Origin: Psychrobacter faecalis | GTDB lineage: Bacteria; Pseudomonadota; Gammaproteobacteria; Pseudomonadales; Moraxellaceae | NCBI RefSeq assembly: GCF_016107575.1 | Contig: NZ_JABAST010000007.1 | Coordinates: forward strand, 48,269 to 112,268 | Direction: 5' to 3' | Length of the DNA: 64,000 nucleotides | Shown: piece after piece, positions 9,827-18,584 of the stretch | Layout of the letters: every line of letters starts with the position of its first letter | How positions within the stretch are numbered: position 1 is the stretch's first letter | Notes under the pieces: generated by a model | The model's input: only the letters and a program-made list of their open reading frames with translations | Database searches by the model: none | What the model was told of the DNA's origin: nothing | Position numbers and translations under genes: made by a program

Positions 9827-9873
9827 GAAAAGCACCTGTATATCTAAAGGATATGTAGGTGCTTTTCTCTTTT
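9827..9873 (+). terminator. intrinsic terminator after pcaD
   Basis: Arms GAAAAGCACCT and AGGTGCTTTTC pair perfectly and extend inward with a few mismatches. The right arm runs into a T-rich tail. It ends the catabolic operon 80 bases after pcaD. Confidence 0.85.
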
Positions 9874-9908
9874 ACCACATGTCACCGCCCTTTATTAAGT
9901 TACGTCAA

Positions 9909-9933
9909 AATCTATACCTTATAGGTATAGATT
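9909..9933. promoter_or_regulatory. BenM/CatM-type operator before the transporter gene
   Basis: A perfect palindrome with 11-base arms (AATCTATACCT / AGGTATAGATT) around three bases. Its core ATAC-N7-GTAT (9914-9928) equals the published consensus of the LysR-type regulators BenM and CatM of Acinetobacter. It lies about 85 bases before the preferred transporter start. No such regulator is encoded in the window, so the binding protein is inferred. Confidence 0.7.
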
Positions 9934-10018
9934 AATACTCAGATGGTTTTTGACTTGCTTGATAGAAAACAATAACTTAATAAAGACTTATAGGGATATT
10001 ACCCACGGAGAAAAAAGA

Positions 10019-11383
10019 ATGGACTCACCTACTTTAAACATCAATAGGGTTATTGATGAAGCCAAATTTGCACCTTTTCACTGGAAAGTCTTATTTTGGT
10101 GTTTATTGATTATTATCTTTGATGGCTATGATCTTATTATTTATGGTGTAGCATTGCCCCTACTCATGGAGGAATGGTCATTAACCGCAGTACAAGCAGG
10201 TTTTCTTGCCAGTGCTGCACTTTTTGGCATGATGTTTGGCGCTATGATTTTTGGAACACTATCAGACAAGATTGGACGCAAAAAAACCATTATGATTTGC
10301 GTCGGCTTGTTCAGTAGCTTTACTTTTCTTGGTGCTTTTGCTGGTGGCCCAATACAGTTCGCCACTTTGCGCTTTATTGCAGGCCTAGGTATCGGTGGTG
10401 TTATGCCTATCTGTGTTGCTTTAACCTCCGAATATGCACCAAAACGTATTCGCAGTACTTTAGTTGCTATAATGTTTAGTGGTTATGCCATTGGTGGCAT
10501 GGCATCGGCATTATTAGGCTCGTTTTTGGTGGTAGATTTTGGCTGGGAGATTATGTTTTATATCGCTGGCATTCCAATGCTACTTTTACCAATTATTTGG
10601 AAAATGTTGCCTGAATCTTTGATGTATTTGGTAAAAGAGATGCGAGATAAAGAAGCCAAAATTATTGTTAAAAAATTGGCACCGCAAGAAACGATTACCA
10701 CTTCTACCAGTTTGCTACTGGACGAGCCGACCAAAGGCGATGATGCACCAATTAAAGCCTTATTTCTGAAAAACCGTGGTTTCACTACTATCATGTTTTG
10801 GGTCGCTTTCTTTATGTGCTTACTGATGGTGTACGCCCTTGCTAGTTGGTTGCCAAAACTAATGATTCAGGCGGGTTACTCACTAGGTGCAAGCATGCTG
10901 TTCTTATTTGCACTCAATATTGGTGGCATGGTGGGAGCTATCGGCGGCGGCATACTGGCTGATAAATTTCATCTTAAACCTGTCTTAGCCATCATGTTTG
11001 CCCTAGGCGCTGCGGCGTTGATACTGCTTGGCTATAACAGCCCTCAGCTAGTACTATATACTCTGATCGCGATTGCAGGCGCTACGACTATCGGCTCACA
11101 GATACTACTCTACACCTTTGTCGCACAGTATTATCCGACGAGTGTACGGACAACAGCTATGGGCTGGGCATCAGGTGTTGGTCGTATTGGTGCTATCGTA
11201 GGTCCTATCTTAACTGGAGCCCTACTCACCCTTGAGCTAAGCCATCAAACAAACTTCTTGTTTATCGCGATACCAGGATTAATTGCAGCCACTGCTATTT
11301 TCCTTGTGAATTTAAGCGCAGCAGTGGATGGCAAAACAAACAAGGCACAACCAGTAACTTTAGATACGCCTATAGCAACCTAA
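10019..11383 (+). CDS. benK: MFS aromatic acid transporter (BenK/PcaK type)
   Basis: Proton symporter of the aromatic acid:H+ family within the MFS, with twelve predicted membrane helices. It has the family's DGYD motif in helix 1, the loop motif GTLSDKIGRKK between helices 2 and 3, and its repeat near GGGILADKFHLKP in the second half. The start at 10019 follows GGAGAAAAAAG; a longer in-frame extension from 9950 has no ribosome-binding site. The substrate is inferred to be benzoate, or possibly muconate, from the adjacent ben/cat operon and the BenM-like operator. Confidence 0.78.
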   Translation: MDSPTLNINRVIDEAKFAPFHWKVLFWCLLIIIFDGYDLIIYGVALPLLMEEWSLTAVQAGFLASAALFGMMFGAMIFGTLSDKIGRKKTIMICVGLFSSFTFLGAFAGGPIQFATLRFIAGLGIGGVMPICVALTSEYAPKRIRSTLVAIMFSGYAIGGMASALLGSFLVVDFGWEIMFYIAGIPMLLLPIIWKMLPESLMYLVKEMRDKEAKIIVKKLAPQETITTSTSLLLDEPTKGDDAPIKALFLKNRGFTTIMFWVAFFMCLLMVYALASWLPKLMIQAGYSLGASMLFLFALNIGGMVGAIGGGILADKFHLKPVLAIMFALGAAALILLGYNSPQLVLYTLIAIAGATTIGSQILLYTFVAQYYPTSVRTTAMGWASGVGRIGAIVGPILTGALLTLELSHQTNFLFIAIPGLIAATAIFLVNLSAAVDGKTNKAQPVTLDTPIAT

Positions 11384-11441
11384 ATTTGACTAAACTCTAT
11401 TTTTATTCAAGTATTTTTATATTACACCTATATAGCTTTTA

Positions 11442-11470
11442 GCGTACTCACGATGTGGGTGCGTCTTTTT
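11442..11470 (+). terminator. probable terminator after the MFS gene
   Basis: A ten-pair stem (GCGTACTCAC with GTGGGTGCGT, three G-T wobble pairs), a three-base loop and a CTTTTT tail, 59 bases after the transporter stop. The rest of the roughly 300-base gap up to 11682 shows no gene. Confidence 0.6.
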
Positions 11471-11682
11471 GACAATTTGAATAAAAGCTTAGCTCTTTAT
11501 CTTTAAACCTTATGTGAGAGATATTATGTACAATTACTTTTTAAAATTATTCTTTTAAGGCGTAATGAACGATTTTTACGCCAGACTGTGACAGTACTGC
11601 ACAAAATTTGCTACCATAACCTTTTTAAACACTATAATTTCAGATTTAGGCAATTTCACTTAGGTACTTAGGTAATACAGAC

Positions 11683-12216
11683 ATGGCCAAAAACGCCCTA
11701 CAAGAACAACTCTTAAAAGCTGGATTGGTGGATAGCAAAAAAGCCAAAAAAATCAGCAAACAGTCGCAGCATGCCAAGCGCACAGGTGACGCCTCAAACC
11801 TTGAAGCCAAAAAAGCCTTGGCAGACGCTCAAGCCAAAAAAATAGAAAAAGACCAAAAGCTCAATCAAGAAAAACAGCAGCTTTTAGAAGAAAAAACGCT
11901 AAGAGCCAACGTTATCCAAATGATTAGGCAACATCAAATCACAGAAACACAGGGTGACATCACTTATCAGTTTGTTGATAATGGCAAAATTAAAAAGATT
12001 TATATCTCCCAAAAGCTCTATGATCAAATCGTAGCGGGTCATGTGGTGATTGCGCGCTTAGAAGACGATTATGCGCTGCTGCCTCGTCCACTAGCTGACC
12101 GTATCAACGCCAAGCTCGAAGGCTTTATTGTGGTGTCGAATGACAAGTCAGAGGTCGAGCTGGCAGAAGATGATCCTTATGCCGCTTACGTCATTCCAGA
12201 TGATTTGATGTGGTAA
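11683..12216 (+). CDS. DUF2058 family protein (YaiL-like)
   Basis: Small, charged cytoplasmic protein of 177 residues. The N-terminal half is Lys/Glu/Gln-rich and probably a long coiled coil (roughly residues 15-85, starting with NALQEQLLKAGLVDSKKAKK). The C-terminal half holds the family's conserved parts, including YQFVDNGKIKKIYIS and the ending DDPYAAYVIPDDLMW. The family is widespread in gammaproteobacteria and its function is unknown. It is a single gene with its own terminator, unrelated to its neighbours. Confidence 0.85.
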   Translation: MAKNALQEQLLKAGLVDSKKAKKISKQSQHAKRTGDASNLEAKKALADAQAKKIEKDQKLNQEKQQLLEEKTLRANVIQMIRQHQITETQGDITYQFVDNGKIKKIYISQKLYDQIVAGHVVIARLEDDYALLPRPLADRINAKLEGFIVVSNDKSEVELAEDDPYAAYVIPDDLMW

Positions 12217-12246
12217 TCTACCATTTTATTGCTAAGCATTAACCAA

Positions 12247-12284
12247 AATCCCCTATATAGAATATCTATAACAGGGGGTTTTTA
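12247..12284 (+). terminator. intrinsic terminator after the DUF2058 gene
   Basis: CCCCTATATA pairs imperfectly with TATAACAGGGG and is followed by GTTTTTATT, 31 bases after the stop codon. Confidence 0.7.
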
Positions 12285-12372
12285 TTAGCGAGATAGAAAA
12301 ACATTCTAAGCGCAGCAAAGCATTATGATTAAAATGATAACGATTAAAATGACAAGGCGCTAAAATCAGCAA

Positions 12373-13872
12373 TTACGACGGTAGCAAAACGTGCTTACTC
12401 TTCTGATAAGCAGACAAGCCATCAGCACCCAATTCGCGACCAATGCCACTTTGCTTAAACCCGCCCCAGCCTGCTTCGGGCAATACGATTTGCTGCTCGT
12501 TAACCCAAATATGACCAGCTTGAATTTGTAGCGCCATCTCTAACGCTGCACTTTCATTGGCGCTCACAATAGTCGCTGCCAAGGCATACTTACTATCATT
12601 GGCAAGTTCAACCGCCCACGCATCGTCTGCAAAGGTGGTACTGACCAATACCGGCCCAAATACTTCTTCTGTCCATAACCGACTACTCACTGGTACCTCT
12701 GTATAAATGGTCGGCGTGACAAAATACCCTTGACGCTCTAGTATCTTGCCACCTGTTAGGCAATTAAGATTTTCATCAACCGCGATATCGATATACTTTT
12801 TGACTTGCGCAAGTTGCTGCGCACTGACCAATGGACCCATTTGCGTATCGACAGCAAAACCATCGCCAATTTTCAAAGTTTCTGTTTTTGTTTTCAGTGC
12901 GTCAAATAACGACTGCGCAATGTCTTGATGGACGAGCAATCTTGAGGTCGCAGAACAAATCTGACCGGCGTTGGTAAAGATACCACCGATGATTAAATCA
13001 CAGGCATAATCAATATCAGCATCTGCGCGCACTACGATAGCGGACTTACCACCAAGCTCTAGACTGATATCCTTGATACCTGTTGCTGCTTGGCGCATTA
13101 CTTTTTCACCGACGACATTACTGCCGGTAAAAGACACTTTGTCAATCAACGGGTGGCTGGTCATCGCCGCACCTACTTCTGCTGCGCCCGGTAGGATATT
13201 GACCACCCCTTTTGGCAGATTAATAGTAGACAATATATTGCCCAGCATCAACTCTGGTAATAGTGTCACCTCTGACGGTTTGAGAATAACAGTACACCCT
13301 GCCGCCAGCGCGGGCGCTAGTTTCCAAGCGGTGGTGACCATCGGAAAGTTCCAAGGCGCGATAAGGGCGCAAATACCAACGGGTGCATAGGTTTTTAATA
13401 AGCGTATGCTTGACTCGTTTGTCTCGACCTTAGACCAAGTCGTCTGCTCGGTGATAAGATTGGCATAATAGCGATAACAAGCAATGGCGTCGCTCACGTC
13501 TATTTTCGCCTCTGCAATCGGCTTACCATTATTCAATACCGACAACGCAACCAGCTTCTCAAACTGCTGCGCCATCGTATCTGCAATCGCCTGCAGATAA
13601 CGCGCGCGCTCATTGACGCTGGTTTGCGACCAAGTTGCATAAGCGCGTGATGCAGCATAAGCGGCGCTGTCTACCTGTGCGCTACGACACAAGCGAGTTT
13701 TTGCAATGACTTCGCCGGAGTTTGGATCATATAAAGCATGCTCATCTACTGATTCAGAGGCTGCAATCGTGACCCAATCACCCTCTATGTAGGCGGCATT
13801 TAACCTAACTTCATTTTTCATGCTTTGCTGAGCGGCGGCTCTCGTTAAGGATAAAGAATTTGTTATTTCCAT
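12373..13872 (-). CDS. aldehyde dehydrogenase, probably for 4-guanidinobutyraldehyde
   Basis: NAD(P)-dependent aldehyde dehydrogenase of 499 residues. It has APWNFPM near residue 172, the cofactor motif SFTGSNVVGEK near 247, general base Glu272 (LELGGKS) and nucleophile Cys306 (NAGQICSATS). It belongs to the betaine/aminobutyraldehyde dehydrogenase branch by its general look. It is the last gene of a minus-strand set with a ketoarginine decarboxylase and a guanidinobutyrase, so oxidation of 4-guanidinobutyraldehyde to 4-guanidinobutyrate is the best guess; other aminoaldehydes are possible. Confidence 0.82.
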   Translation of the reverse strand: MEITNSLSLTRAAAQQSMKNEVRLNAAYIEGDWVTIAASESVDEHALYDPNSGEVIAKTRLCRSAQVDSAAYAASRAYATWSQTSVNERARYLQAIADTMAQQFEKLVALSVLNNGKPIAEAKIDVSDAIACYRYYANLITEQTTWSKVETNESSIRLLKTYAPVGICALIAPWNFPMVTTAWKLAPALAAGCTVILKPSEVTLLPELMLGNILSTINLPKGVVNILPGAAEVGAAMTSHPLIDKVSFTGSNVVGEKVMRQAATGIKDISLELGGKSAIVVRADADIDYACDLIIGGIFTNAGQICSATSRLLVHQDIAQSLFDALKTKTETLKIGDGFAVDTQMGPLVSAQQLAQVKKYIDIAVDENLNCLTGGKILERQGYFVTPTIYTEVPVSSRLWTEEVFGPVLVSTTFADDAWAVELANDSKYALAATIVSANESAALEMALQIQAGHIWVNEQQIVLPEAGWGGFKQSGIGRELGADGLSAYQKSKHVLLPS

Positions 13873-13965
13873 GATGACTAGTTGCCTTATATTGTTTAAT
13901 AAAGTTGTCTTTACGCTAACTGTTCACTGCTTTTTTAATGCCAAAATGAGGCGTTGCAATCACGA

Positions 13966-15372
13966 CTAATACAATAGATGCGCCACCGACGTAATGACCA
14001 CCAAGCTAATCAGCGTCCGCAAGATAAAAATTATAAACAGCTCTAAGACGTTCAGCTTGATGTTTGATTTCAATATCAGCGCGCCTACCTCAGACATATA
14101 GATAATCTGGGTAATAGAAGCTGCACCAACGATAAAACGCGTCATTTCACTCTCAATACTTTTACCAACCAATGCTGGCAAGTACATATCGGCAAAGCCC
14201 ATAATCATCGCAGGCGCGGCCTCTGCTGCCTCTGGAATTTGTAGTAATTCAAGCAACGGCACGAGCGGCGCAGAGAGCCAATTAAATACCGGCGTGTATT
14301 CTGCTAAACCAAGACCAATAACGCCGATAGCAAAAATAACCGGAATTAAGCCAAAATAAATATCAAATAAGTTCTTTAGGCTGTGCTTAAACACCCTCCC
14401 TAAGCTTGGCATAGAATGCGCGCGCGTGACGGCACGATTGATCGCCCATTGGTAAGTAGAATACTCAGTAGGGATTTCTTCATCGAGCATACTTTTACCA
14501 GAATGATAAGTGTCAGGCTTTAATGACAGCGGCGGTATACGCGGCATAATAATCGCAGCGATAAAACCAGTTGCAGCAATGGTCAGATAAAAGAAAACAA
14601 AGTTGTTGTCAACGCCGATGGTTTTGGCAACGACATAGGTAAAAGCGATGGATGTCACCGAAAAAGTGGTGGTGATAATTGCTGCTTCACGCTGACTATA
14701 GTAGCTTTTATCATACTCTTGCATGGTCACCAGCAGACCAATAGAGGCGGCGCCAAACCAAGAGGACATGGCATCGACCGCAGAGCGACCCGGCAACCTG
14801 AATAACTTAACGAACACCTTGCTAGCTAAAGTACCCAAAAATTCCATCAAACCGAAATCTGTAAGAAACGGTAAGGATAAAATGGCAAAAAAGAACAAAG
14901 GAATCACAACAGGAATCAGATCTTCGAAAATCACGCCGCCGGTATTATGATTGATAATAAACTCAGGGCCGACTTGTAAATAAATCATCCACGCAAACAG
15001 CACGCCCAAAAAGCGGGCAGCAAACCAAAACCAATCGACATCAAAAAGCTTTGTCCACATGGAGCCTGCGGGCAGATTGGGTCTTAAAACCTTAACGGTC
15101 AGCGCCCCGATAAAGGAGGTCGTCACAATCGCCAATACCGCGTAAACCACATAACTGCCCAGCACTGCTTGCAAGGTATCGCTTAATACGCCCAATAAAA
15201 TGGTGACTTTGCCATCCCACTGAAAGGGAATAATAAACAGCGCAATACCCAGTGCTGAAAATAGCAAAAACTTCCACATGGAGGCGCGCCAATGTAGTCC
15301 TTCTGGCGTGCCTGAAACGATGGTATTGTTACCTAAGATTGGCTGCTGGGATTTATCTATATAGTTCGTCAT
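13966..15372 (-). CDS. YjiH family membrane protein (gate domain)
   Basis: Polytopic inner-membrane protein of 468 residues with about ten hydrophobic segments. It contains two nucleoside-recognition/gate-like parts, seen in the segments FGLMEFLGTLASKVFVKLFRLPGRSAVDAMSSW and PAMIMGFADMYLPALVGKSI. The family includes YjiH, whose transport role is not firmly known. Its position between the aldehyde dehydrogenase and the TPP decarboxylase suggests uptake or export of arginine, guanidinobutyrate or a related compound; this is context only. TCAAGGAGG-like sequence precedes the ATG on the minus strand. Confidence 0.75.
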   Translation of the reverse strand: MTNYIDKSQQPILGNNTIVSGTPEGLHWRASMWKFLLFSALGIALFIIPFQWDGKVTILLGVLSDTLQAVLGSYVVYAVLAIVTTSFIGALTVKVLRPNLPAGSMWTKLFDVDWFWFAARFLGVLFAWMIYLQVGPEFIINHNTGGVIFEDLIPVVIPLFFFAILSLPFLTDFGLMEFLGTLASKVFVKLFRLPGRSAVDAMSSWFGAASIGLLVTMQEYDKSYYSQREAAIITTTFSVTSIAFTYVVAKTIGVDNNFVFFYLTIAATGFIAAIIMPRIPPLSLKPDTYHSGKSMLDEEIPTEYSTYQWAINRAVTRAHSMPSLGRVFKHSLKNLFDIYFGLIPVIFAIGVIGLGLAEYTPVFNWLSAPLVPLLELLQIPEAAEAAPAMIMGFADMYLPALVGKSIESEMTRFIVGAASITQIIYMSEVGALILKSNIKLNVLELFIIFILRTLISLVVITSVAHLLY

Positions 15373-15498
15373 TCAATCCTCCTTGATAGGTGACGAGCGT
15401 CAATTTTTTCTTTGGCGGCCCAATCTATCCATAGACTGAGCGCATTGCGCAAATAGTTAGATAACGTTTTATAAGTTATTTTTAGTAGCAATTATGCT

Positions 15499-17241
15499 TT
15501 AGCTAAAGCAGGTAAAACCTTTACCCATTTCAAGAAGAAATGCATCGGCTTCATCGACTTCATAAATAATTGGTTGTTTGCCTTTAATATCCTCTTGCAA
15601 GGCATCTAATAGCTGCTGCTTATCTGTGATTCGACGATAACCGGCGCTAAATCCTGCGGCTAACCGCTCAAAGTTCGGGGTTTTTATATTAACTCCAATC
15701 AAAGGCAAGCCACCCTCTTGCATATAGCGGCGAATCTCACCATGACCTTGGTTGTTCCATAACAGCACAATTAATGGTAGCTCAAGCTCAGCGGCACAGA
15801 TTAGCTCGGCAATAGTAAATTGAATACCGCCATCACCAATCAGGCTGATAACGGGCGCTTTTGAGCCAATCATGGCACCAATCGCGGCGGGCAAACCATA
15901 ACCCAGGGTGCCAAAGCCCGTCGATGAGTTAAACCATCGACGCGTAGTTAACGCTTCAAAGCCAAGATTGCCGCTATAAACAGGCTGGGTTGAATCGCCA
16001 ACGAAGATAACGTCTTCCACCTCATCTCGAATCAGCTGTAGCAGCGCGTTTTGACCAGCAAAATCTGGCGTCATTTCTTCTATCAACGCTTGCTTTACCT
16101 TTGCTACTCGCGGTGCTGCTTGATGATGCAGCGGTTGATTTTCTAAGCGCGTACATAGACCACTAATAGCCATTTGCGCATCCGACAATAGCGCAATATC
16201 CGCTCTAAACGGACGCTGTAATTGCTGAGCGTCACAGTCGATACGAATCAACGTGCCATTGATTTTGAACCCACCATTAAAAAAAACATCATAATCAGTC
16301 TCACCAAGCTCCGTACCTATCGCCAATACTAAGTCGGCCTCGCTAATGACGGCGCGACCAGCGGCCAATGATTGATTGCTACCCAAACTCAGCGGATGCG
16401 CAGGCGGCAGTAAACCTTTGGCATTGATGGTCAAAAATGTCGGCGCATCGATAAGTTCTGACAGTTTTTGTGCGTCATGATTAACATCCACGCAGCCACC
16501 ACCATAAAGTAAGACTGGATTTTTTGCCGTTTTTAAGGTTTCAGCAATCAAATCTAATTGTGCAGGGTGAGGAAGTGGTTTGTTTGCTTGTAGTTGTGCC
16601 AAAATATTATTAGCAGATTGGCTGTTTAGAGAAGTATCTAGCTTATTTAGTTTAGGCGGCTTGGCGACATGGCGGGCATCAGCGGTAATCACATCAATGG
16701 GCAGCTGGATATGCACCGGCCCTGGACGCGCGCCATTAAATAACGCAAAAGCTTCGGCGATGACTTTCGGTAACGACTCAGGTTGCCAGATGGTTTTACT
16801 CATGAGCGCAACCTTACTGACCATACCTTGCTGGTCATGCAGCTCATGTAAATGCCCTTCACCGCTGCCGGTATGCTGCACTTTATTGACACTAGATATC
16901 ACCAGCATCGGTATAGAATCCGCCAATGCTTGCGCCATCGCCGTCATGATATTGGTCATGCCGGGACCAGTGATGATAAAGCACACTCCGACTTTACCAG
17001 ACGCGCGGTAATAACCATCCGCCATAAAGCCTGCGCCTTGCTCGTGACGCGGCGTCACGTGGCGAATATTGGTATTCGGCAGGCCACGATATAGCTCGAC
17101 CGTATGTACGCCCGGAATACCAAATACCGTCTTCACCCCGTAATATTCTAACCACTGGACAAGTAGCTCACCACAAGTTAGAGATGAGGCAGTTGGCGCG
17201 GAATTTGGCAATGAAGAAGGCGTTTGTAGAGAATGCGTCAT
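15499..17241 (-). CDS. aruI: 2-ketoarginine decarboxylase-like TPP enzyme (AruI type)
   Basis: Thiamine diphosphate enzyme of the acetolactate-synthase superfamily, 580 residues. It shares with Pseudomonas AruI the segments GIPGVHT-ELYRGLP, RHEQGAGFMADGY (catalytic Glu67), KGLLPP and GTLGYGLPA, and it has the TPP/Mg motif GDGGIQFTIAEL. AruI decarboxylates 5-guanidino-2-oxopentanoate (2-ketoarginine) to 4-guanidinobutyraldehyde. The neighbours (guanidinobutyrase and aldehyde dehydrogenase) supply the next steps, which supports this over acetolactate synthesis. No ACT-domain small subunit is present nearby. Confidence 0.8.
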   Translation of the reverse strand: MTHSLQTPSSLPNSAPTASSLTCGELLVQWLEYYGVKTVFGIPGVHTVELYRGLPNTNIRHVTPRHEQGAGFMADGYYRASGKVGVCFIITGPGMTNIMTAMAQALADSIPMLVISSVNKVQHTGSGEGHLHELHDQQGMVSKVALMSKTIWQPESLPKVIAEAFALFNGARPGPVHIQLPIDVITADARHVAKPPKLNKLDTSLNSQSANNILAQLQANKPLPHPAQLDLIAETLKTAKNPVLLYGGGCVDVNHDAQKLSELIDAPTFLTINAKGLLPPAHPLSLGSNQSLAAGRAVISEADLVLAIGTELGETDYDVFFNGGFKINGTLIRIDCDAQQLQRPFRADIALLSDAQMAISGLCTRLENQPLHHQAAPRVAKVKQALIEEMTPDFAGQNALLQLIRDEVEDVIFVGDSTQPVYSGNLGFEALTTRRWFNSSTGFGTLGYGLPAAIGAMIGSKAPVISLIGDGGIQFTIAELICAAELELPLIVLLWNNQGHGEIRRYMQEGGLPLIGVNIKTPNFERLAAGFSAGYRRITDKQQLLDALQEDIKGKQPIIYEVDEADAFLLEMGKGFTCFS

Positions 17242-17303
17242 GAGTTAATCATCCTAAAAAATTTAATAGCAATTAAATAAGTCGTTCAGTATCAAATCCA
17301 AGC

Positions 17304-17351
17304 TAAACCCAAACTACCCTTTAATTCCTTATAAAGGACAGTTTGGGTTTA
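17304..17351 (-). terminator. long hairpin between guanidinobutyrase and decarboxylase genes
   Basis: Arms TAAACCCAAACT and AGTTTGGGTTTA are perfect and continue inward with a second paired block (CCTTTA/TAAAGG). It sits directly after the guanidinobutyrase stop and before the decarboxylase start on the minus strand. It may be a partial terminator that lowers expression of the downstream genes, since a T-run is weak. Confidence 0.6.
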
Positions 17352-17361
17352 TAAATTATTT

Positions 17362-18333
17362 TCAATAAATGGCTTTAACCTTATCGTCATAGCGCACGCC
17401 CGGTAAGATACATAGCATCTCAAATAGCAGGTTCGCGGCTAGTACCGAGGTGTTACCAAACGGGTCATACGGCGGTGACACTTCTACTAAATCGCCACCG
17501 ACCACATCAAGGCCACGCATACCGCGAATGATTTCGATACCTTGAGTGGATGTCAAGCCACCGATTTCAGCGGTTCCCGTACCCGGTGCAAACGCAGGAT
17601 CAATACCATCAATATCAAAACTTAAGTATACTGGGCCAGCGCCTAATTTTTCGCGCACTTCTGCCATTAATGGTATCAGTGATTTATACCAGCACTCCTC
17701 AGCAGGCACGACGCGAAAACCCTGCTCGGTTGACCAATCAAACTCTTCGGCGCTATAACCCGTGCCACGCAGACCAATCTGAACGACGCGATTGCCATCG
17801 ATGAGGTTCTCTTCGACAGCTCGGCGGAACGGCGTACCATGAGCGATTTGTTCGCCAAACATCTCATCATTGATATCGGCATGGGCATCGATATGTACCA
17901 TCCCAACAGGGCCATATTTTTTGGCGAGCGCACGTAAGATAGGCAAAGCAATGGTATGGTCGCCGCCTAATGTCAACGGAATAGCGCCATGACTGAGGAT
18001 TTTATCGGTATAGAATTTCTCAATAATATCGACACTTTTTAGCAGGTTAAAGGTGTTGATAGGCACGTCGCCAATGTCAGCGACTTGTAAGGACTCAAAG
18101 GGAGCGGCGCGAGTGGCGACGTTATAAGGGCGAATCATACGGGATTCATCGCGAATCTGGCGTGGTCCCAATCTAGCACCGCTACGGTTTGAGGTGCCGA
18201 TATCTAAAGGCACGCCAACAAAAGCCACGTCTAGCCCCTCAGCATCCGCTTGGGTTGGCAGGCGCATCATAGAGGCGAAGCCGCCAAATCTTGGCATATC
18301 GTTGCCGCTTAATGGTTGATTGAATTTCATCAC
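17362..18333 (-). CDS. gbuA: guanidinobutyrase (ureohydrolase family)
   Basis: Manganese ureohydrolase of 323 residues that hydrolyses 4-guanidinobutyrate to 4-aminobutyrate and urea. Metal ligands are visible as His126 (GGDHTI), Asp149, His151 and Asp153 (DAHAD), and the DIDGIDP pair. It resembles Pseudomonas GbuA closely in blocks such as MPRFGG, VGVPLDIGTS and AEECWYKSLIPLMAEVRE, more than typical agmatinases. It stands first in the minus-strand gene set, divergent from a LysR regulator, as in Pseudomonas gbuA/gbuR. Agmatinase activity cannot be excluded. Confidence 0.88.
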   Translation of the reverse strand: MMKFNQPLSGNDMPRFGGFASMMRLPTQADAEGLDVAFVGVPLDIGTSNRSGARLGPRQIRDESRMIRPYNVATRAAPFESLQVADIGDVPINTFNLLKSVDIIEKFYTDKILSHGAIPLTLGGDHTIALPILRALAKKYGPVGMVHIDAHADINDEMFGEQIAHGTPFRRAVEENLIDGNRVVQIGLRGTGYSAEEFDWSTEQGFRVVPAEECWYKSLIPLMAEVREKLGAGPVYLSFDIDGIDPAFAPGTGTAEIGGLTSTQGIEIIRGMRGLDVVGGDLVEVSPPYDPFGNTSVLAANLLFEMLCILPGVRYDDKVKAIY

Positions 18334-18469
18334 TTACATCCTTATATCGATTGGTCAAAACAGACAGTGTGTCTACATTACTTTTTATCTATATTACTTT
18401 TTGTCTATGCCGTTTTTTCTATAGCTCTGACAATACCTAAATATCAGAGGCGAGACCATGGTAAAATTT

Positions 18470-18526
18470 AGAAGTAAACTTCTGGTTTTTCGTAGTAACT
18501 TTGATTTATTCGTTATTTATAGAAGT
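18470..18526. promoter_or_regulatory. possible LysR-type binding region
   Basis: The divergent gap between gbuA and the LysR gene holds the short palindrome AGAAGTAAACTTCT (18470-18483, imperfect centre) and another AGAAGT half about 38 bases further on. LysR regulators commonly bind such paired sites in divergent promoters; this is positional inference. Confidence 0.35.
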
Positions 18527-18584
18527 TATATAAAAAATTTGGTTAAGACGGTTTAAGATAATAGATACGGGGACATGACTTTCC

